NCBI RefSeq assembly: GCF_047160095.1
Contig: NZ_AP038785.1
Location: 124,001 to 188,000 of the forward strand
Length of the DNA: 64,000 bases
Source of the DNA: Rodentibacter abscessus
Lineage (GTDB): Bacteria > Pseudomonadota > Gammaproteobacteria > Enterobacterales > Pasteurellaceae
Direction of reading: 5' to 3'
Numbering within the stretch: the first letter of the stretch is position 1; every line of letters starts with the position of its first letter. Position numbers and translations under genes: made by a program. Below the pieces are notes generated by a model. The model saw only the letters and a program-made list of their open reading frames with translations. It was not told the origin of the DNA and ran no database searches. Shown here piece after piece: positions 53,338 through 62,420 of this stretch.

Positions 53338-54564
53338 ATGTCGCAGAACGATTCAGGACAGGATCCTTGGGGCAAGCCGGGGCAGAGCAATGAGCAAAAG
53401 CCCGACAACTCATCAAATAACGGATGGGATTCAAATCAACATCGCGGTAAGCAAGAGCAATCACCGCCGGATATTGAGGAAATCTTTAGTAATTTATTGA
53501 AAAAAATCGGTGGTGGTAAAAAGAGCGGTCAAAGCAATGGCGGTTCTAACACGCCTTCTACGCCATTCAATTTTGGTAAAGCTTTACCAATAGCGGTTGC
53601 ATTAGGTGCGATCATTTGGGGCGCAAGCGGTTTCTATACGATAAAAGAAGCGGAACGCGGCGTGGTATTACGTTTCGGCGAATTACATTCCATTGTTCAA
53701 CCCGGATTAAACTGGAAGCCGACTTTTGTAGATAAAGTCTTACCGGTAAATGTCGAGCAAGTAAAAGAGCTGAAAACACAAGGCGCGATGTTAACGCAGG
53801 ATGAAAATATGGTGAAAGTTGAAATGACCGTTCAGTACCGTGTGCAAGATCCGGCTAAATATCGTTTCAGCGTAACAAATGCGGATGATAGCTTGAATCA
53901 AGCGACGGATAGTGCGCTACGCTATGTAATAGGTCATATGACAATGGATGATATTCTTACCACCGGTCGTGCAGTGGTACGTGAAAACACATGGAAAGCA
54001 TTGAATGAAATTATCAAACCTTATGATATGGGAATTGAGGTCATTGATGTGAACTTCCAATCTGCACGCCCACCGGAAGAAGTGAAAGACGCCTTTGATG
54101 ATGCGATTAAAGCGCAAGAAGATGAACAGCGTTTTATTCGTGAAGCGGAAGCTTATGCCCGCGAGAAAGAGCCGATCGCACGTGGTGATGCGCAACGTAT
54201 TATAGAGGAAGCTACGGCTTATAAAGATCGTATCGTATTGGATGCAAAAGGTGAAGTGGAGCGTTTACAACGTTTATTGCCGGAATTTAAAGCCTCACCG
54301 GATTTATTGCGTGAGCGTTTGTATATCCAGACGATGGAAAAAGTGATGGCAAATACACCAAAAGTGATGCTTGATGGCGACAATGGCAATAACCTGACGG
54401 TATTACCGCTTGAGCAAATTATGGGGAAAAAAGCAGCAAATAAAACGTCAAATAAAACGCAAAGCACGGTAGATTATTCGCCTGTTTTATCACAGACGGA
54501 GTCCCCGCAACCTCAAACTCAACCGACAACAGTAGAACCAATTCGCCAAGGGAGATTTAACTAA
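53338..54564 (+). CDS. hflK: FtsH protease modulator HflK
   Basis: HflK and HflC form a large membrane-bound SPFH cage around FtsH and modulate its proteolysis. 408 residues: Gly/Asn/Gln-rich cytoplasmic N-terminus, one membrane helix (ALPIAVALGAIIWGASGFYT, ~82-100), then the SPFH/band 7 domain (ERGVVLRFGELHSIVQPGLN W...) and a helical region with YAREKEPIARGDAQRIIEEA. The C-terminal tail is polar and proline-rich. Stop and hflC start overlap (TAATG). Confidence 0.95.
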   Translation: MSQNDSGQDPWGKPGQSNEQKPDNSSNNGWDSNQHRGKQEQSPPDIEEIFSNLLKKIGGGKKSGQSNGGSNTPSTPFNFGKALPIAVALGAIIWGASGFYTIKEAERGVVLRFGELHSIVQPGLNWKPTFVDKVLPVNVEQVKELKTQGAMLTQDENMVKVEMTVQYRVQDPAKYRFSVTNADDSLNQATDSALRYVIGHMTMDDILTTGRAVVRENTWKALNEIIKPYDMGIEVIDVNFQSARPPEEVKDAFDDAIKAQEDEQRFIREAEAYAREKEPIARGDAQRIIEEATAYKDRIVLDAKGEVERLQRLLPEFKASPDLLRERLYIQTMEKVMANTPKVMLDGDNGNNLTVLPLEQIMGKKAANKTSNKTQSTVDYSPVLSQTESPQPQTQPTTVEPIRQGRFN

Positions 54565-55451
54565 TGCGTAAATTTTTATTACCGGTTATTTTTGTTCTTG
54601 TGGCGGTGATTTATTCCAGTATTGTTGTGGTCACTGAAGGGACGCGCGGCATTATGTTGCGTTTTAACAAAGTGCAACGTGATGCAGATAATAAAGTAGT
54701 GGTTTATGAACCAGGGCTACATTTCAAAGTACCGCTGATTGATACCATTAAAGTGTTGGATGCCCGCATTCGTACCTTAGACGGTTCAGCCACCCGTTTT
54801 GTTACCGTAGAGAAAAAAGACCTATTAGTTGATTCCTATGTAAAATGGAAAATCAGTGATTTTGGGCGTTTCTACACTTCAACCGGTGGTGGTGATTACA
54901 ATCAAGCAGCAAGTTTATTGAGCCGTAAAGTAAATGACCGTCTGCGTTCTGAAATCGGTACACGTACTATCAAAGACATTGTTTCAGGTACGCGTGGTGA
55001 ATTGATGGAAGGGGCTAAAAAGGCATTAAACTCCGGACAAGATAGCACGGCAGAATTGGGTATTGAAGTGGTTGATGTTCGCGTGAAACAAATTAATTTA
55101 CCGGATGAAGTTTCTTCTTCCATTTATCAACGTATGCGCGCAGAACGTGATGCGGTTGCACGTGAGCATCGTTCACAGGGTAAAGAAAAAGCCGCATTTA
55201 TTCAGGCTGATGTTGATCGTAAGGTAACATTAATTCTTGCCAATGCAAATAAAACGGCTCAGGAGTTACGTGGTTCCGGTGATGCAACGGCTGCAAAACT
55301 TTATTCTGATGCATTTTCTCAAAATCCTCAGTTCTTCAGCTTTATACGTAGCTTAAAAGCTTATGAGGCAAGTTTTGCAAATTCGGATAATATGATGATC
55401 TTAAAACCGGATAGTGATTTTTTCCGTTTTATGCAAGCACCGAAAAAGTAG
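54564..55451 (+). CDS. hflC: FtsH protease modulator HflC
   Basis: Partner of HflK (295 aa). N-terminal membrane anchor (FLLPVIFVLVAVIYSSIVVV), SPFH domain from GTRGIMLRFNKV to ELGIEVVDVRVKQINLPDEV, then a charged helix (YQRMRAERDAVAREHRSQGK) typical of HflC. Translationally coupled to hflK. Confidence 0.95.
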   Translation: MRKFLLPVIFVLVAVIYSSIVVVTEGTRGIMLRFNKVQRDADNKVVVYEPGLHFKVPLIDTIKVLDARIRTLDGSATRFVTVEKKDLLVDSYVKWKISDFGRFYTSTGGGDYNQAASLLSRKVNDRLRSEIGTRTIKDIVSGTRGELMEGAKKALNSGQDSTAELGIEVVDVRVKQINLPDEVSSSIYQRMRAERDAVAREHRSQGKEKAAFIQADVDRKVTLILANANKTAQELRGSGDATAAKLYSDAFSQNPQFFSFIRSLKAYEASFANSDNMMILKPDSDFFRFMQAPKK

Positions 55452-55469
55452 CTTTAAAATCGTAAGATA

Positions 55470-55498
55470 AAAGTGCGGTCAAATTGACCGCGCTTTTC
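55470..55498 (+). terminator. Terminator of hflKC from an imperfect uptake-signal pair
   Basis: AAAGTGCGGTCAA pairs with TTGACCGCGCTTT (one T-G wobble: the right arm has CGCGCTT instead of CGCACTT), followed by T's. Confidence 0.8.
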
Positions 55499-55602
55499 TG
55501 TTTGAGTTATTTTTGAGCAGTCAAAGCAAATTTTATTATTTTTTATTTGACAGTCTTTTATAAATCCGTAGAATACGCCGCGTTGTCTGGTAACAGACAA
55601 AT

Positions 55603-55678
<76 letters not shown>

Positions 55679-55682
55679 ATTT

Positions 55683-55769
55683 GCCCGAGTGGTGGAATCG
55701 GTAGACACAAGGGATTTAAAATCCCTCGCCTTTCGAGGCGTGCCAGTTCAAGTCTGGCTTCGGGCACCA
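55683..55769 (+). tRNA. tRNA-Leu (TAA)
   Basis: 87 nt with CCA; long variable arm (CTCGCCTTTCGAGGCG) as expected for class II tRNAs. Anticodon TAA in the loop of GGGATTTAAAATCCC. Four bases after tRNA-Gly. Confidence 0.97.
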
Positions 55770-55818
55770 TTTTATAAAATTCCATTTTTATAAAAAACTC
55801 CTTTAAAATCCTATACTT

Positions 55819-55894
55819 GGGTCGTTAGCTCAGTCGGTAGAGCAGCGGACTTTTAATCCGTTGGTCGAAGGTTCGAATCCTTCACGACCCACCA
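55819..55894 (+). tRNA. tRNA-Lys (TTT)
   Basis: 76 nt with CCA; acceptor GGGTCGT/ACGACCC and anticodon TTT in GGACTTTTAATCC. It is the last stable RNA before the long gap leading to the RTX operon. Confidence 0.97.
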
Positions 55895-56640
55895 ATTATT
55901 CAATTCAATATCTACTCTCTTGTCAAGGTTCAATACTCCTTAACTTATTTTAATTCAATCGATTGATTCTTTAAATAATGTCTAAACTCTAAGTAATACA
56001 CAGTATGGAGCAATGGTTAAAGAGTATTGACAATTATGATGTCATTGCTCTTATCTGAAGTTGCGTTAAATTTATATCAGTATGTTTTCTGGACGCAACT
56101 TGATTAAATTCCTGCAAAATGATCTTATGAAAATGTTCATAGATACCATTTATATCTGTGTAAGAAACTTTCGTTTTGATATGTTGAATGTCGTTGCAAC
56201 GATATCTGCCTAAGTAATGACGGTTTTCATTCTTCGAGCTTATCTAGACAGATATTTATTGGTAAATCCATTCAACGCCTGTCTTTAAACCATAAACCAT
56301 ATTTTGGTTCATTCCCGTTACTTTATTAAATTTCTGAGTATCGGTTTAAGTATTAATCATTCTCAATTTTATTTTTGATTTATATCAAAAAAAAGTTATT
56401 TATTTCCTTTTGAAGGATAAAAATACTTTCTTTTCTAGATCTATTCTTGTAGATTTCACGGAATTTTCACTTCTGTCATAGTTATTAATATTATAAAGGA
56501 AGGAAGTAGTGGTATTAAATATCATACTATCTTTCAAATGACAGACAAAAAACTGTTGTTTTTGTGATTTTCGATATAAGAGTTTAACAAAATTAGACCG
56601 TCATATTAAATAATCTAAAATTTTAAAAGGAGATAAGTCA
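55895..56640 (+). promoter_or_regulatory. Long AT-rich upstream region of the RTX operon
   Basis: 746 bp without an open frame of interest or an uptake signal. It holds a perfect 12-bp palindrome TCGTTGCAACGA (56191-56202), a half-match to a Fur box (AATCATTCTC at 56355-56364), the FNR box listed separately, a GGATAAAAAT stretch ~25 bp beyond that box, and the AAAAGGAGA ribosome-binding site of rtxC at its end. Promoters cannot be placed exactly by eye. Confidence 0.45.
56375..56388. promoter_or_regulatory. Perfect FNR box upstream of rtxCABD
   Basis: TTGAT-TTAT-ATCAA matches the FNR consensus TTGATNNNNATCAA at every fixed base and extends into longer T/A arms. It is centred ~260 bp upstream of the rtxC start. 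Pasteurellaceae have FNR homologues (HlyX in Actinobacillus pleuropneumoniae). Confidence 0.6.
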
Positions 56641-57171
56641 TTGAGTGTTAATAACATAAATGCCCCATTTGAGACCTTAGGGCATATCGCTTGGCTGTGG
56701 GCAAATTCCCCACTACACCGAAATTGGTCACTTTCTTTACTCGCAATTAATACATTGCCTGCTATTCATCATAATCAATACGTTTTATTAATGCGTAATA
56801 ATTTTCCTGTTGCATTTTGTAGCTGGGCAAATCTAAGTTTAGAAAATGAAGTGAAATATCTTGATGATGTCGCTTCATTATCTGCAGAAGACTGGAATTC
56901 CGGTGAGAGAAAATGGTTTATTGATTGGATTGCTCCTTTTGGTGATAACGGGGCGTTATATAAACACATGCGCAAGCTTTTTGCACATGATGTATTTCGT
57001 GCTATCAGGGTAGAACCTAATGGTAAAACAGGAAAAATAGTTGAGTTTCACGGAGGTAAAATTGACAAAAAACTAGCAAGTAAAATTTTTCAACAATATC
57101 ACTTTGAGCTAATGAGTGAGCTAAAAACAAAACCGGATTTTAAATTTTCAATTCTTAAAGAAGGAGAATAG
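56641..57171 (+). CDS. rtxC: RTX toxin-activating lysine acyltransferase
   Basis: HlyC-type enzyme (176 aa) that transfers a fatty acid from acyl-ACP to two lysines of the protoxin. The catalytic His26 (WLWANSPLHRNW) and Asp95 (ERKWFIDWIAPFGD) correspond to His23 and Asp92 of HlyC. The start is TTG: AAAAGGAGA ends 7 bases before it, and no ATG lies near, so a rare start codon may keep expression low. It lies 3 bases upstream of rtxA and heads the C-A-B-D order. Confidence 0.93.
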   Translation: MSVNNINAPFETLGHIAWLWANSPLHRNWSLSLLAINTLPAIHHNQYVLLMRNNFPVAFCSWANLSLENEVKYLDDVASLSAEDWNSGERKWFIDWIAPFGDNGALYKHMRKLFAHDVFRAIRVEPNGKTGKIVEFHGGKIDKKLASKIFQQYHFELMSELKTKPDFKFSILKEGE

Positions 57172-57174
57172 TAT

Positions 57175-60100
57175 ATGGCGAATCTACAATCAAAACTCGC
57201 TAATGTCAAACAAAGTGCAGCAGCAAAAGCTGCAGCAACTAAACAAGCGCTACAAAAAGCGGCAGAACGTGCTAAGCAAGCCGGAAAAAAACTCATTTTA
57301 TATGTTCCAAAAGATTATGAAGGACAAGGCTCCAGCCTAAATGAATTAGTTAAGGCTGCAGATGACTTAGGTATTGAAGTTCATCGTTCAGAAAAAAATT
57401 CAACCGCTTTAGCTAAAGAAATTTTTGGCACCGGCGAACAATTATTAGGGTTAACTGAACGTGGTTTAGCGTTATTTGCCCCTACAATAGATAAATTATT
57501 GAGTAAATATAATTTTTCTAATAGTGCTGGGAACCTTGCTAACCATACCTCAAAAGCTGCAAGCGTATTATCTACATTACAAAATTTCTTAGGAACTGCG
57601 TTATCAAGTATGGATCTTGATGAACTAATTCAACGACGCAAAAATGGCGAAAAAATAGGCGGCGAAGAATTGGCAAAAGCAAGTATAGATTTAATTAATC
57701 AGCTTGTTGATACCGCTTCTAGTATTGTGAGTAATCTTGATTCTTTTTCAAGTCAACTAAACAAGTTAGGCGATGCGTTATCTCAAACTAAGCATTTAGG
57801 TAATGTTGGTAATAAATTGAAAAATTTACCCAATTTTGGCAATGTAGGTTCAGGGATTGAAGCATTATCCGGTGTTTTATCAGCGGTTTCTGCTGCTTTT
57901 ATTCTTGCCGATAAAAAAGGAGATAAAGGCACACAAGCGGCAGCAGGTGTTGAATTATCAGCTAAAGTATTAGGTAATGTAGGTAAGGCGGTATCTAAAT
58001 ATATTATTGCCTATCGTGTAGCAAGAGGATTATCTACCAGTGCTGCGAGTGCTGGGTTAATTGCTTCAATGGTGACTTTGGCTATTAGTCCTCTTTCTTT
58101 TCTCAATGTAGCCAGCCAATTTGATCGAGCTAAAGAATTAGAAAAACTTTCGCAACGCTTTAAGAAATTTGGCTATGAAGGAGATGCTTTACTTGCCTCG
58201 TTTCATCGAGAATCCGGAACAATAGAAGCAGCCTTAACAACTATTAATACTGTAATGAATGCTATTTCTGCAGGAGTAAGTGCTGCATCAGCGGCTTCTT
58301 TAGTTGGTGCTCCGGTTAGCTTATTAGTTGGTGCGATCACAAGTATTATTTCCGGTATCCTTGAAGCATCAAAACAAGCAATGTTTGAGCATATTGCAGA
58401 TAAGTTAGCAAGTGAAATTGCTGAATGGGAGAAAAAAAATGGCGGTAAAAATTATTTTGAGAACGGGTATGATTCTCGACATGCCGAATATATAGCTGAA
58501 AAGGCTTTAGAAAAATTCTCAGAGCTTGCGAAGGAATATAAGACTCAGCGCTCCCTTGCCATTATTCAGCAACATTGGGATGAAAATATCGGAGAACTGG
58601 CAGGAGTTACTCGAAATGGCGCACGGATCAAAAGTGGCAAAGGATATGCTGAATTATATGAAGACGGAAAAATCAAAAGTATGAATGTAGATCAGTATAA
58701 ACAAGTTGTTTTTGATCCATTAAAAGGAAATATTGCCTTACCGGATAGTGATAAATCGACTTCCCTATCCTTTGTTAGACCGACGTTTGCCCCTGGAGAA
58801 GAGATTCGTTCAAGAAAACAAGAAGGTAAATATGAGTATATGACAAGCCTACTCGTTAAGGGGGTTGATAGATGGGTTGTTACCGGGGTTCAAAATGCAT
58901 CCGGTGTTTACGATTATGCTAATTTGATACAGTTTATGTATGCAGGTTATTCGGATTTAACCAAGGGGGGGCGACAATATCGCGAGCTTAAAATTGTATC
59001 AAATCTAGGAAAAAGAAATGATACGGTTTTCCTTGGAGCCGGTTCATCAGAAGTGAATGCCGGGGAAGGACATGATACCGTTTATTATAATAAAACGGAA
59101 ACAGGCTATTTAACCGTTGATGGTCGAAATGCTACTCAAGCAGGGAATTATACTGTATCAAAAGGGTTGGGTGGAGATGTAAAAATTCTACAAGAGGTTG
59201 TTAAAGAGCAAAAAGTTAGAAGAGGAAAATCAACTGAGACCTTACAATATCGTCATTATGAAATGGCACATAGTCATAACCATAATTTAAAAGCTGTAGA
59301 TAAATTAAACTCTGTAGAAGAGATCTTCGGTGGAATGAAGAACGATACTTTCTATGGTAGTAAATTTAATGATATTTTCCACGGCGGTAAAGGTAATGAT
59401 GTGCTAGAAGGAAATGACGGCGATGATCGCCTCTATGGAGATAGTGGTGATGATATCCTCAGAGGTGGAAATGGTAATGACCGTCTTTCCGGTGGTGAAG
59501 GTAATGATAAATTGTTCGGAGGACAAGGAAACGATTTTCTTGATGGAGGAGATGGTGACGATGAGTTACAAACACTAGGTGGTAAGAATGATAAAAATAT
59601 CTTACTAGGTGGAGCCGGTAATGATAAATTATACGGTAGTACCGGCGATGATTTATTAGATGGTGGAACTGGTAATGATCTCATGTATGGTGGTTTGGGT
59701 AATGATATTTACCGTTATAAGGATGGTTATGGAAATCATATTATTGAAGATAATGGTGGTTATGATAAATTGAGTTTAGCTAACCTCACTTTCAGAGATG
59801 TGTATTTCCAAAGAGATGGGGATAATCTAGTTATGACTACAATGACACAATCTAGATCTACCATTACATTTAAAAATTGGTTTAAAAAACCAGACAGAGA
59901 TAGTTCAGACAATAAAATCGAAGAAATTATTGATAAAGACGGAAGAGTTTTGACTCATCAGGAGCTTGATAAGTTTATTAATGATAGTGCTAAAGCTAAA
60001 GGAGGTAGTGATACGCATTTTTCCTGGTATTATACATACCCAAAACAAGAAGCTTTGACTTCATTAGGAAATGATATTCAAAAAATTATTTCTTCAGTCG

Positions 60101-60207
60101 GCAATTTTGGAGGCGATTCAGCTAAACCGGTCGCGGCTTCACTGTACTCTTCTATGCCAACACCATTTAATACTTATAATAATACCTTAGCTGCTTCGGC
60201 TGCTTAA
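57175..60207 (+). CDS. rtxA: Pore-forming RTX cytolysin of the HlyA/ApxI group
   Basis: 1010 residues without cysteine. Amphipathic N-terminus (residues ~1-35); pore-forming hydrophobic region ~232-405 (LSGVLSAVSAAFILA, GLIASMVTLAISPLSFLNVA, VGAPVSLLVGAITSIISGIL). Two acylation sites are predicted: Lys489 in IKSGKGYAELYEDGK and Lys685 in RRGKSTETLQYR, matching Lys564 and Lys690 of HlyA. About a dozen GGxGxDxLx calcium-binding nonapeptides lie at ~736-845. An uncleaved C-terminal secretion signal ends the protein. The C-terminal half resembles HlyA and ApxIA closely as recalled. It probably lyses red and white blood cells; host range cannot be read from sequence. Confidence 0.95.
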   Translation: MANLQSKLANVKQSAAAKAAATKQALQKAAERAKQAGKKLILYVPKDYEGQGSSLNELVKAADDLGIEVHRSEKNSTALAKEIFGTGEQLLGLTERGLALFAPTIDKLLSKYNFSNSAGNLANHTSKAASVLSTLQNFLGTALSSMDLDELIQRRKNGEKIGGEELAKASIDLINQLVDTASSIVSNLDSFSSQLNKLGDALSQTKHLGNVGNKLKNLPNFGNVGSGIEALSGVLSAVSAAFILADKKGDKGTQAAAGVELSAKVLGNVGKAVSKYIIAYRVARGLSTSAASAGLIASMVTLAISPLSFLNVASQFDRAKELEKLSQRFKKFGYEGDALLASFHRESGTIEAALTTINTVMNAISAGVSAASAASLVGAPVSLLVGAITSIISGILEASKQAMFEHIADKLASEIAEWEKKNGGKNYFENGYDSRHAEYIAEKALEKFSELAKEYKTQRSLAIIQQHWDENIGELAGVTRNGARIKSGKGYAELYEDGKIKSMNVDQYKQVVFDPLKGNIALPDSDKSTSLSFVRPTFAPGEEIRSRKQEGKYEYMTSLLVKGVDRWVVTGVQNASGVYDYANLIQFMYAGYSDLTKGGRQYRELKIVSNLGKRNDTVFLGAGSSEVNAGEGHDTVYYNKTETGYLTVDGRNATQAGNYTVSKGLGGDVKILQEVVKEQKVRRGKSTETLQYRHYEMAHSHNHNLKAVDKLNSVEEIFGGMKNDTFYGSKFNDIFHGGKGNDVLEGNDGDDRLYGDSGDDILRGGNGNDRLSGGEGNDKLFGGQGNDFLDGGDGDDELQTLGGKNDKNILLGGAGNDKLYGSTGDDLLDGGTGNDLMYGGLGNDIYRYKDGYGNHIIEDNGGYDKLSLANLTFRDVYFQRDGDNLVMTTMTQSRSTITFKNWFKKPDRDSSDNKIEEIIDKDGRVLTHQELDKFINDSAKAKGGSDTHFSWYYTYPKQEALTSLGNDIQKIISSVGNFGGDSAKPVAASLYSSMPTPFNTYNNTLAASAA

Positions 60208-60220
60208 TCTTTTGTTAATA

Positions 60221-60254
60221 AAGGCAATCCTGTTTTAGATAGGATTGCCCTTTT
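60221..60254 (+). terminator. Terminator between rtxA and rtxB
   Basis: GGCAATCCT (60223-60231) pairs with AGGATTGCC (60241-60249), followed by CTTTTATTTG. Position and function parallel the hlyA-hlyB terminator, which reduces transport-gene expression relative to toxin. Confidence 0.88.
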
Positions 60255-60273
60255 ATTTGTTTAGGGAGACATA

Positions 60274-62397
60274 ATGAATTTTACTGAACAGCAAGATTGT
60301 GGATTATATGCCTTACAAGTTTTAGCTCAATATCATAATATTGCAATTAATCCGGAAGAAATAAAACATAAATTTGATCTTGATGGGAAAGGTTTAGATA
60401 TTACGGCTTGGTTATTAGCTGCTAAATCTTTAGAACTTAGAGCCAAAAAAGTAAAGAAACCTATAGAGCGCTTAGACTTTATTTATTTACCTGCATTAAT
60501 TTGGCGAAATGACGGTAAGCACTTTATTCTAACAAAAATTAATAAGGCAACGGATCAATATCTGATTTTTGATTTAGTACAACATAATGCTAGGATACTT
60601 ACAAAAGAGGAATTTCAGCAAGCTTATGAGGGAAATGTAATTCTTATTACTTCTCGTGCCTCAATAATCGGAAAATTAGCAAAATTTGATTTTACTTGGT
60701 TTATTCCAGCTGTCATTAAATATCGGAAGATATTTATAGAAACGCTCGTTGTTTCTATTTTCTTACAATTATTTGCATTAATTACACCGCTTTTCTTCCA
60801 AGTGGTAATGGATAAAGTACTTGTTCATCGAGGGTTTTCTACCCTGAATATCATTACATTCTCACTGGCAATCGTCGTATTATTTGAGATTGTATTAAAT
60901 GGTTTACGCACTTATATTTTTGCTCATAGTACCAGTCGAATTGATGTTGAATTAGGAGCAAAACTTTTCCGACACCTACTCGCATTACCCATATCGTATT
61001 TTGAAAATCGTCGTGTTGGAGATACCGTTGCTCGAGTCAGGGAATTAGATCAAATTCGTAATTTTCTGACAGGACAAGCACTAACTTCTATTTTGGATTT
61101 ACTGTTTTCCTTCATATTTTTTGCCGTAATGTGGTATTACAGCCCCAAATTAACACTTGTTATTTTATTTTCTTTACCTTTTTATGCAGGTTGGTCTATT
61201 TTTATTAGTCCTATTTTACGTCGTCGTTTAGATGAAAAATTTGCTCGAAACGCAGATAACCAATCTTTTTTAGTAGAGTCCGTTACTGCGATAAATACGA
61301 TAAAATCAATGGCGGTTTCTCCTCAAATGACTCAAATTTGGGATAAACAATTAGCAGGCTATGTTGCCGCAGGCTTTAAAGTAACGACATTAGCAACTAT
61401 CGGGCAGCAAGGAATCCAATTAATTCAAAAAGCTGTAATGGTCATTAATTTATGGTTAGGCGCTCATTTAGTAATATCCGGTGATCTGAGTATCGGTCAA
61501 TTAATTGCATTCAATATGCTTGCTGGGCAGATTATTGCTCCGGTAATACGATTGGCTCAAATATGGCAAGATTTTCAGCAAGTTGGTATTTCCGTTAGCC
61601 GTTTAGGAGATGTTCTTAATTCACCAACAGAAAGTTACCAAGGAAAACTTGCTTTACCGGAAATTAAAGGCGATATCACATTTCGTAATATTCTTTTTCG
61701 TTATAAACCCGATGCCCCTTTAATTCTAAATAATGTCAATTTATCTATTCAACAAGGGGAAGTAATTGGAATTGTCGGGCGTTCCGGTTCCGGAAAAAGT
61801 ACACTCACAAAGTTAATTCAACGTTTTTACATTCCTGAAAACGGTCAGGTATTGATTGATGGACATGATTTAGCCCTTGCTGATCCAAACTGGTTACGCA
61901 GACAAGTTGGTGTCGTATTACAAGATAACGTACTTCTGAATCGCAGTATTCGTGACAATATTGCCTTGAGCAATCCCGGAATGGCGATGGAAAAAATTAT
62001 CAGTGCAGCAAAATTAGCCGGAGCTCACGAATTTATTTCAGAACTGAGAGAAGGATACAACACTTTAGTTGGAGAACAAGGAGCAGGTCTATCTGGCGGA
62101 CAACGACAACGCATTGCCATTGCAAGAGCATTGGTTAATAACCCTAAAATTCTGATTTTTGATGAAGCGACAAGTGCCTTAGATTATGAATCAGAACATA
62201 TCATTATGCGTAATATGCATCAGATTTGTAAAAATCGAACGGTGATTATTATTGCACATCGTTTATCCACAGTAAAAAATGCAGATCGGATCATTGTAAT
62301 GGAAAAAGGACAAATTGTAGAGCAAGGTAAACATAAAGAATTATTATTAAATCCTGAAGGTCTATACCATTATTTATATCAACTACAATCAGATTAA
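60274..62397 (+). CDS. rtxB: RTX toxin ABC exporter of type I secretion (HlyB type)
   Basis: 707-residue exporter, the same length as HlyB. An N-terminal C39-like domain (1-~130) is followed by the six-helix membrane domain (~150-430) and the ATPase: Walker A GRSGSGKST (Lys508 by equal-length alignment), signature LSGGQRQRIAIARAL, Walker B ILIFDEATSALD, H-loop IIAHRLSTV. HlyB has Tyr at position 9 of its inactive C39 domain; here position 9 is Cys (QQDCGLYAL), with His83 (GKHFIL) and Asp100 also present. The Gln six residues before the Cys in true C39 peptidases is Phe here. It works with RtxD and an outer-membrane TolC. Confidence 0.95.
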   Translation: MNFTEQQDCGLYALQVLAQYHNIAINPEEIKHKFDLDGKGLDITAWLLAAKSLELRAKKVKKPIERLDFIYLPALIWRNDGKHFILTKINKATDQYLIFDLVQHNARILTKEEFQQAYEGNVILITSRASIIGKLAKFDFTWFIPAVIKYRKIFIETLVVSIFLQLFALITPLFFQVVMDKVLVHRGFSTLNIITFSLAIVVLFEIVLNGLRTYIFAHSTSRIDVELGAKLFRHLLALPISYFENRRVGDTVARVRELDQIRNFLTGQALTSILDLLFSFIFFAVMWYYSPKLTLVILFSLPFYAGWSIFISPILRRRLDEKFARNADNQSFLVESVTAINTIKSMAVSPQMTQIWDKQLAGYVAAGFKVTTLATIGQQGIQLIQKAVMVINLWLGAHLVISGDLSIGQLIAFNMLAGQIIAPVIRLAQIWQDFQQVGISVSRLGDVLNSPTESYQGKLALPEIKGDITFRNILFRYKPDAPLILNNVNLSIQQGEVIGIVGRSGSGKSTLTKLIQRFYIPENGQVLIDGHDLALADPNWLRRQVGVVLQDNVLLNRSIRDNIALSNPGMAMEKIISAAKLAGAHEFISELREGYNTLVGEQGAGLSGGQRQRIAIARALVNNPKILIFDEATSALDYESEHIIMRNMHQICKNRTVIIIAHRLSTVKNADRIIVMEKGQIVEQGKHKELLLNPEGLYHYLYQLQSD

Positions 62398-62420
62398 AAT
62401 ATATTATAAAGAGGAGAAAC

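Noticed and set aside
56341..56370. Complete Fur box upstream of the RTX operon
   Set aside because: Only one half (AATCATTCTC) matches well; the other half fits at three of nine positions, so it is mentioned only as a weak trace.
59340..59710. Tandem DNA repeat or CRISPR-like array
   Set aside because: The ~27-bp periodicity is the coding sequence of the calcium-binding nonapeptides of RtxA. No CRISPR array or cas gene was seen anywhere in the window.
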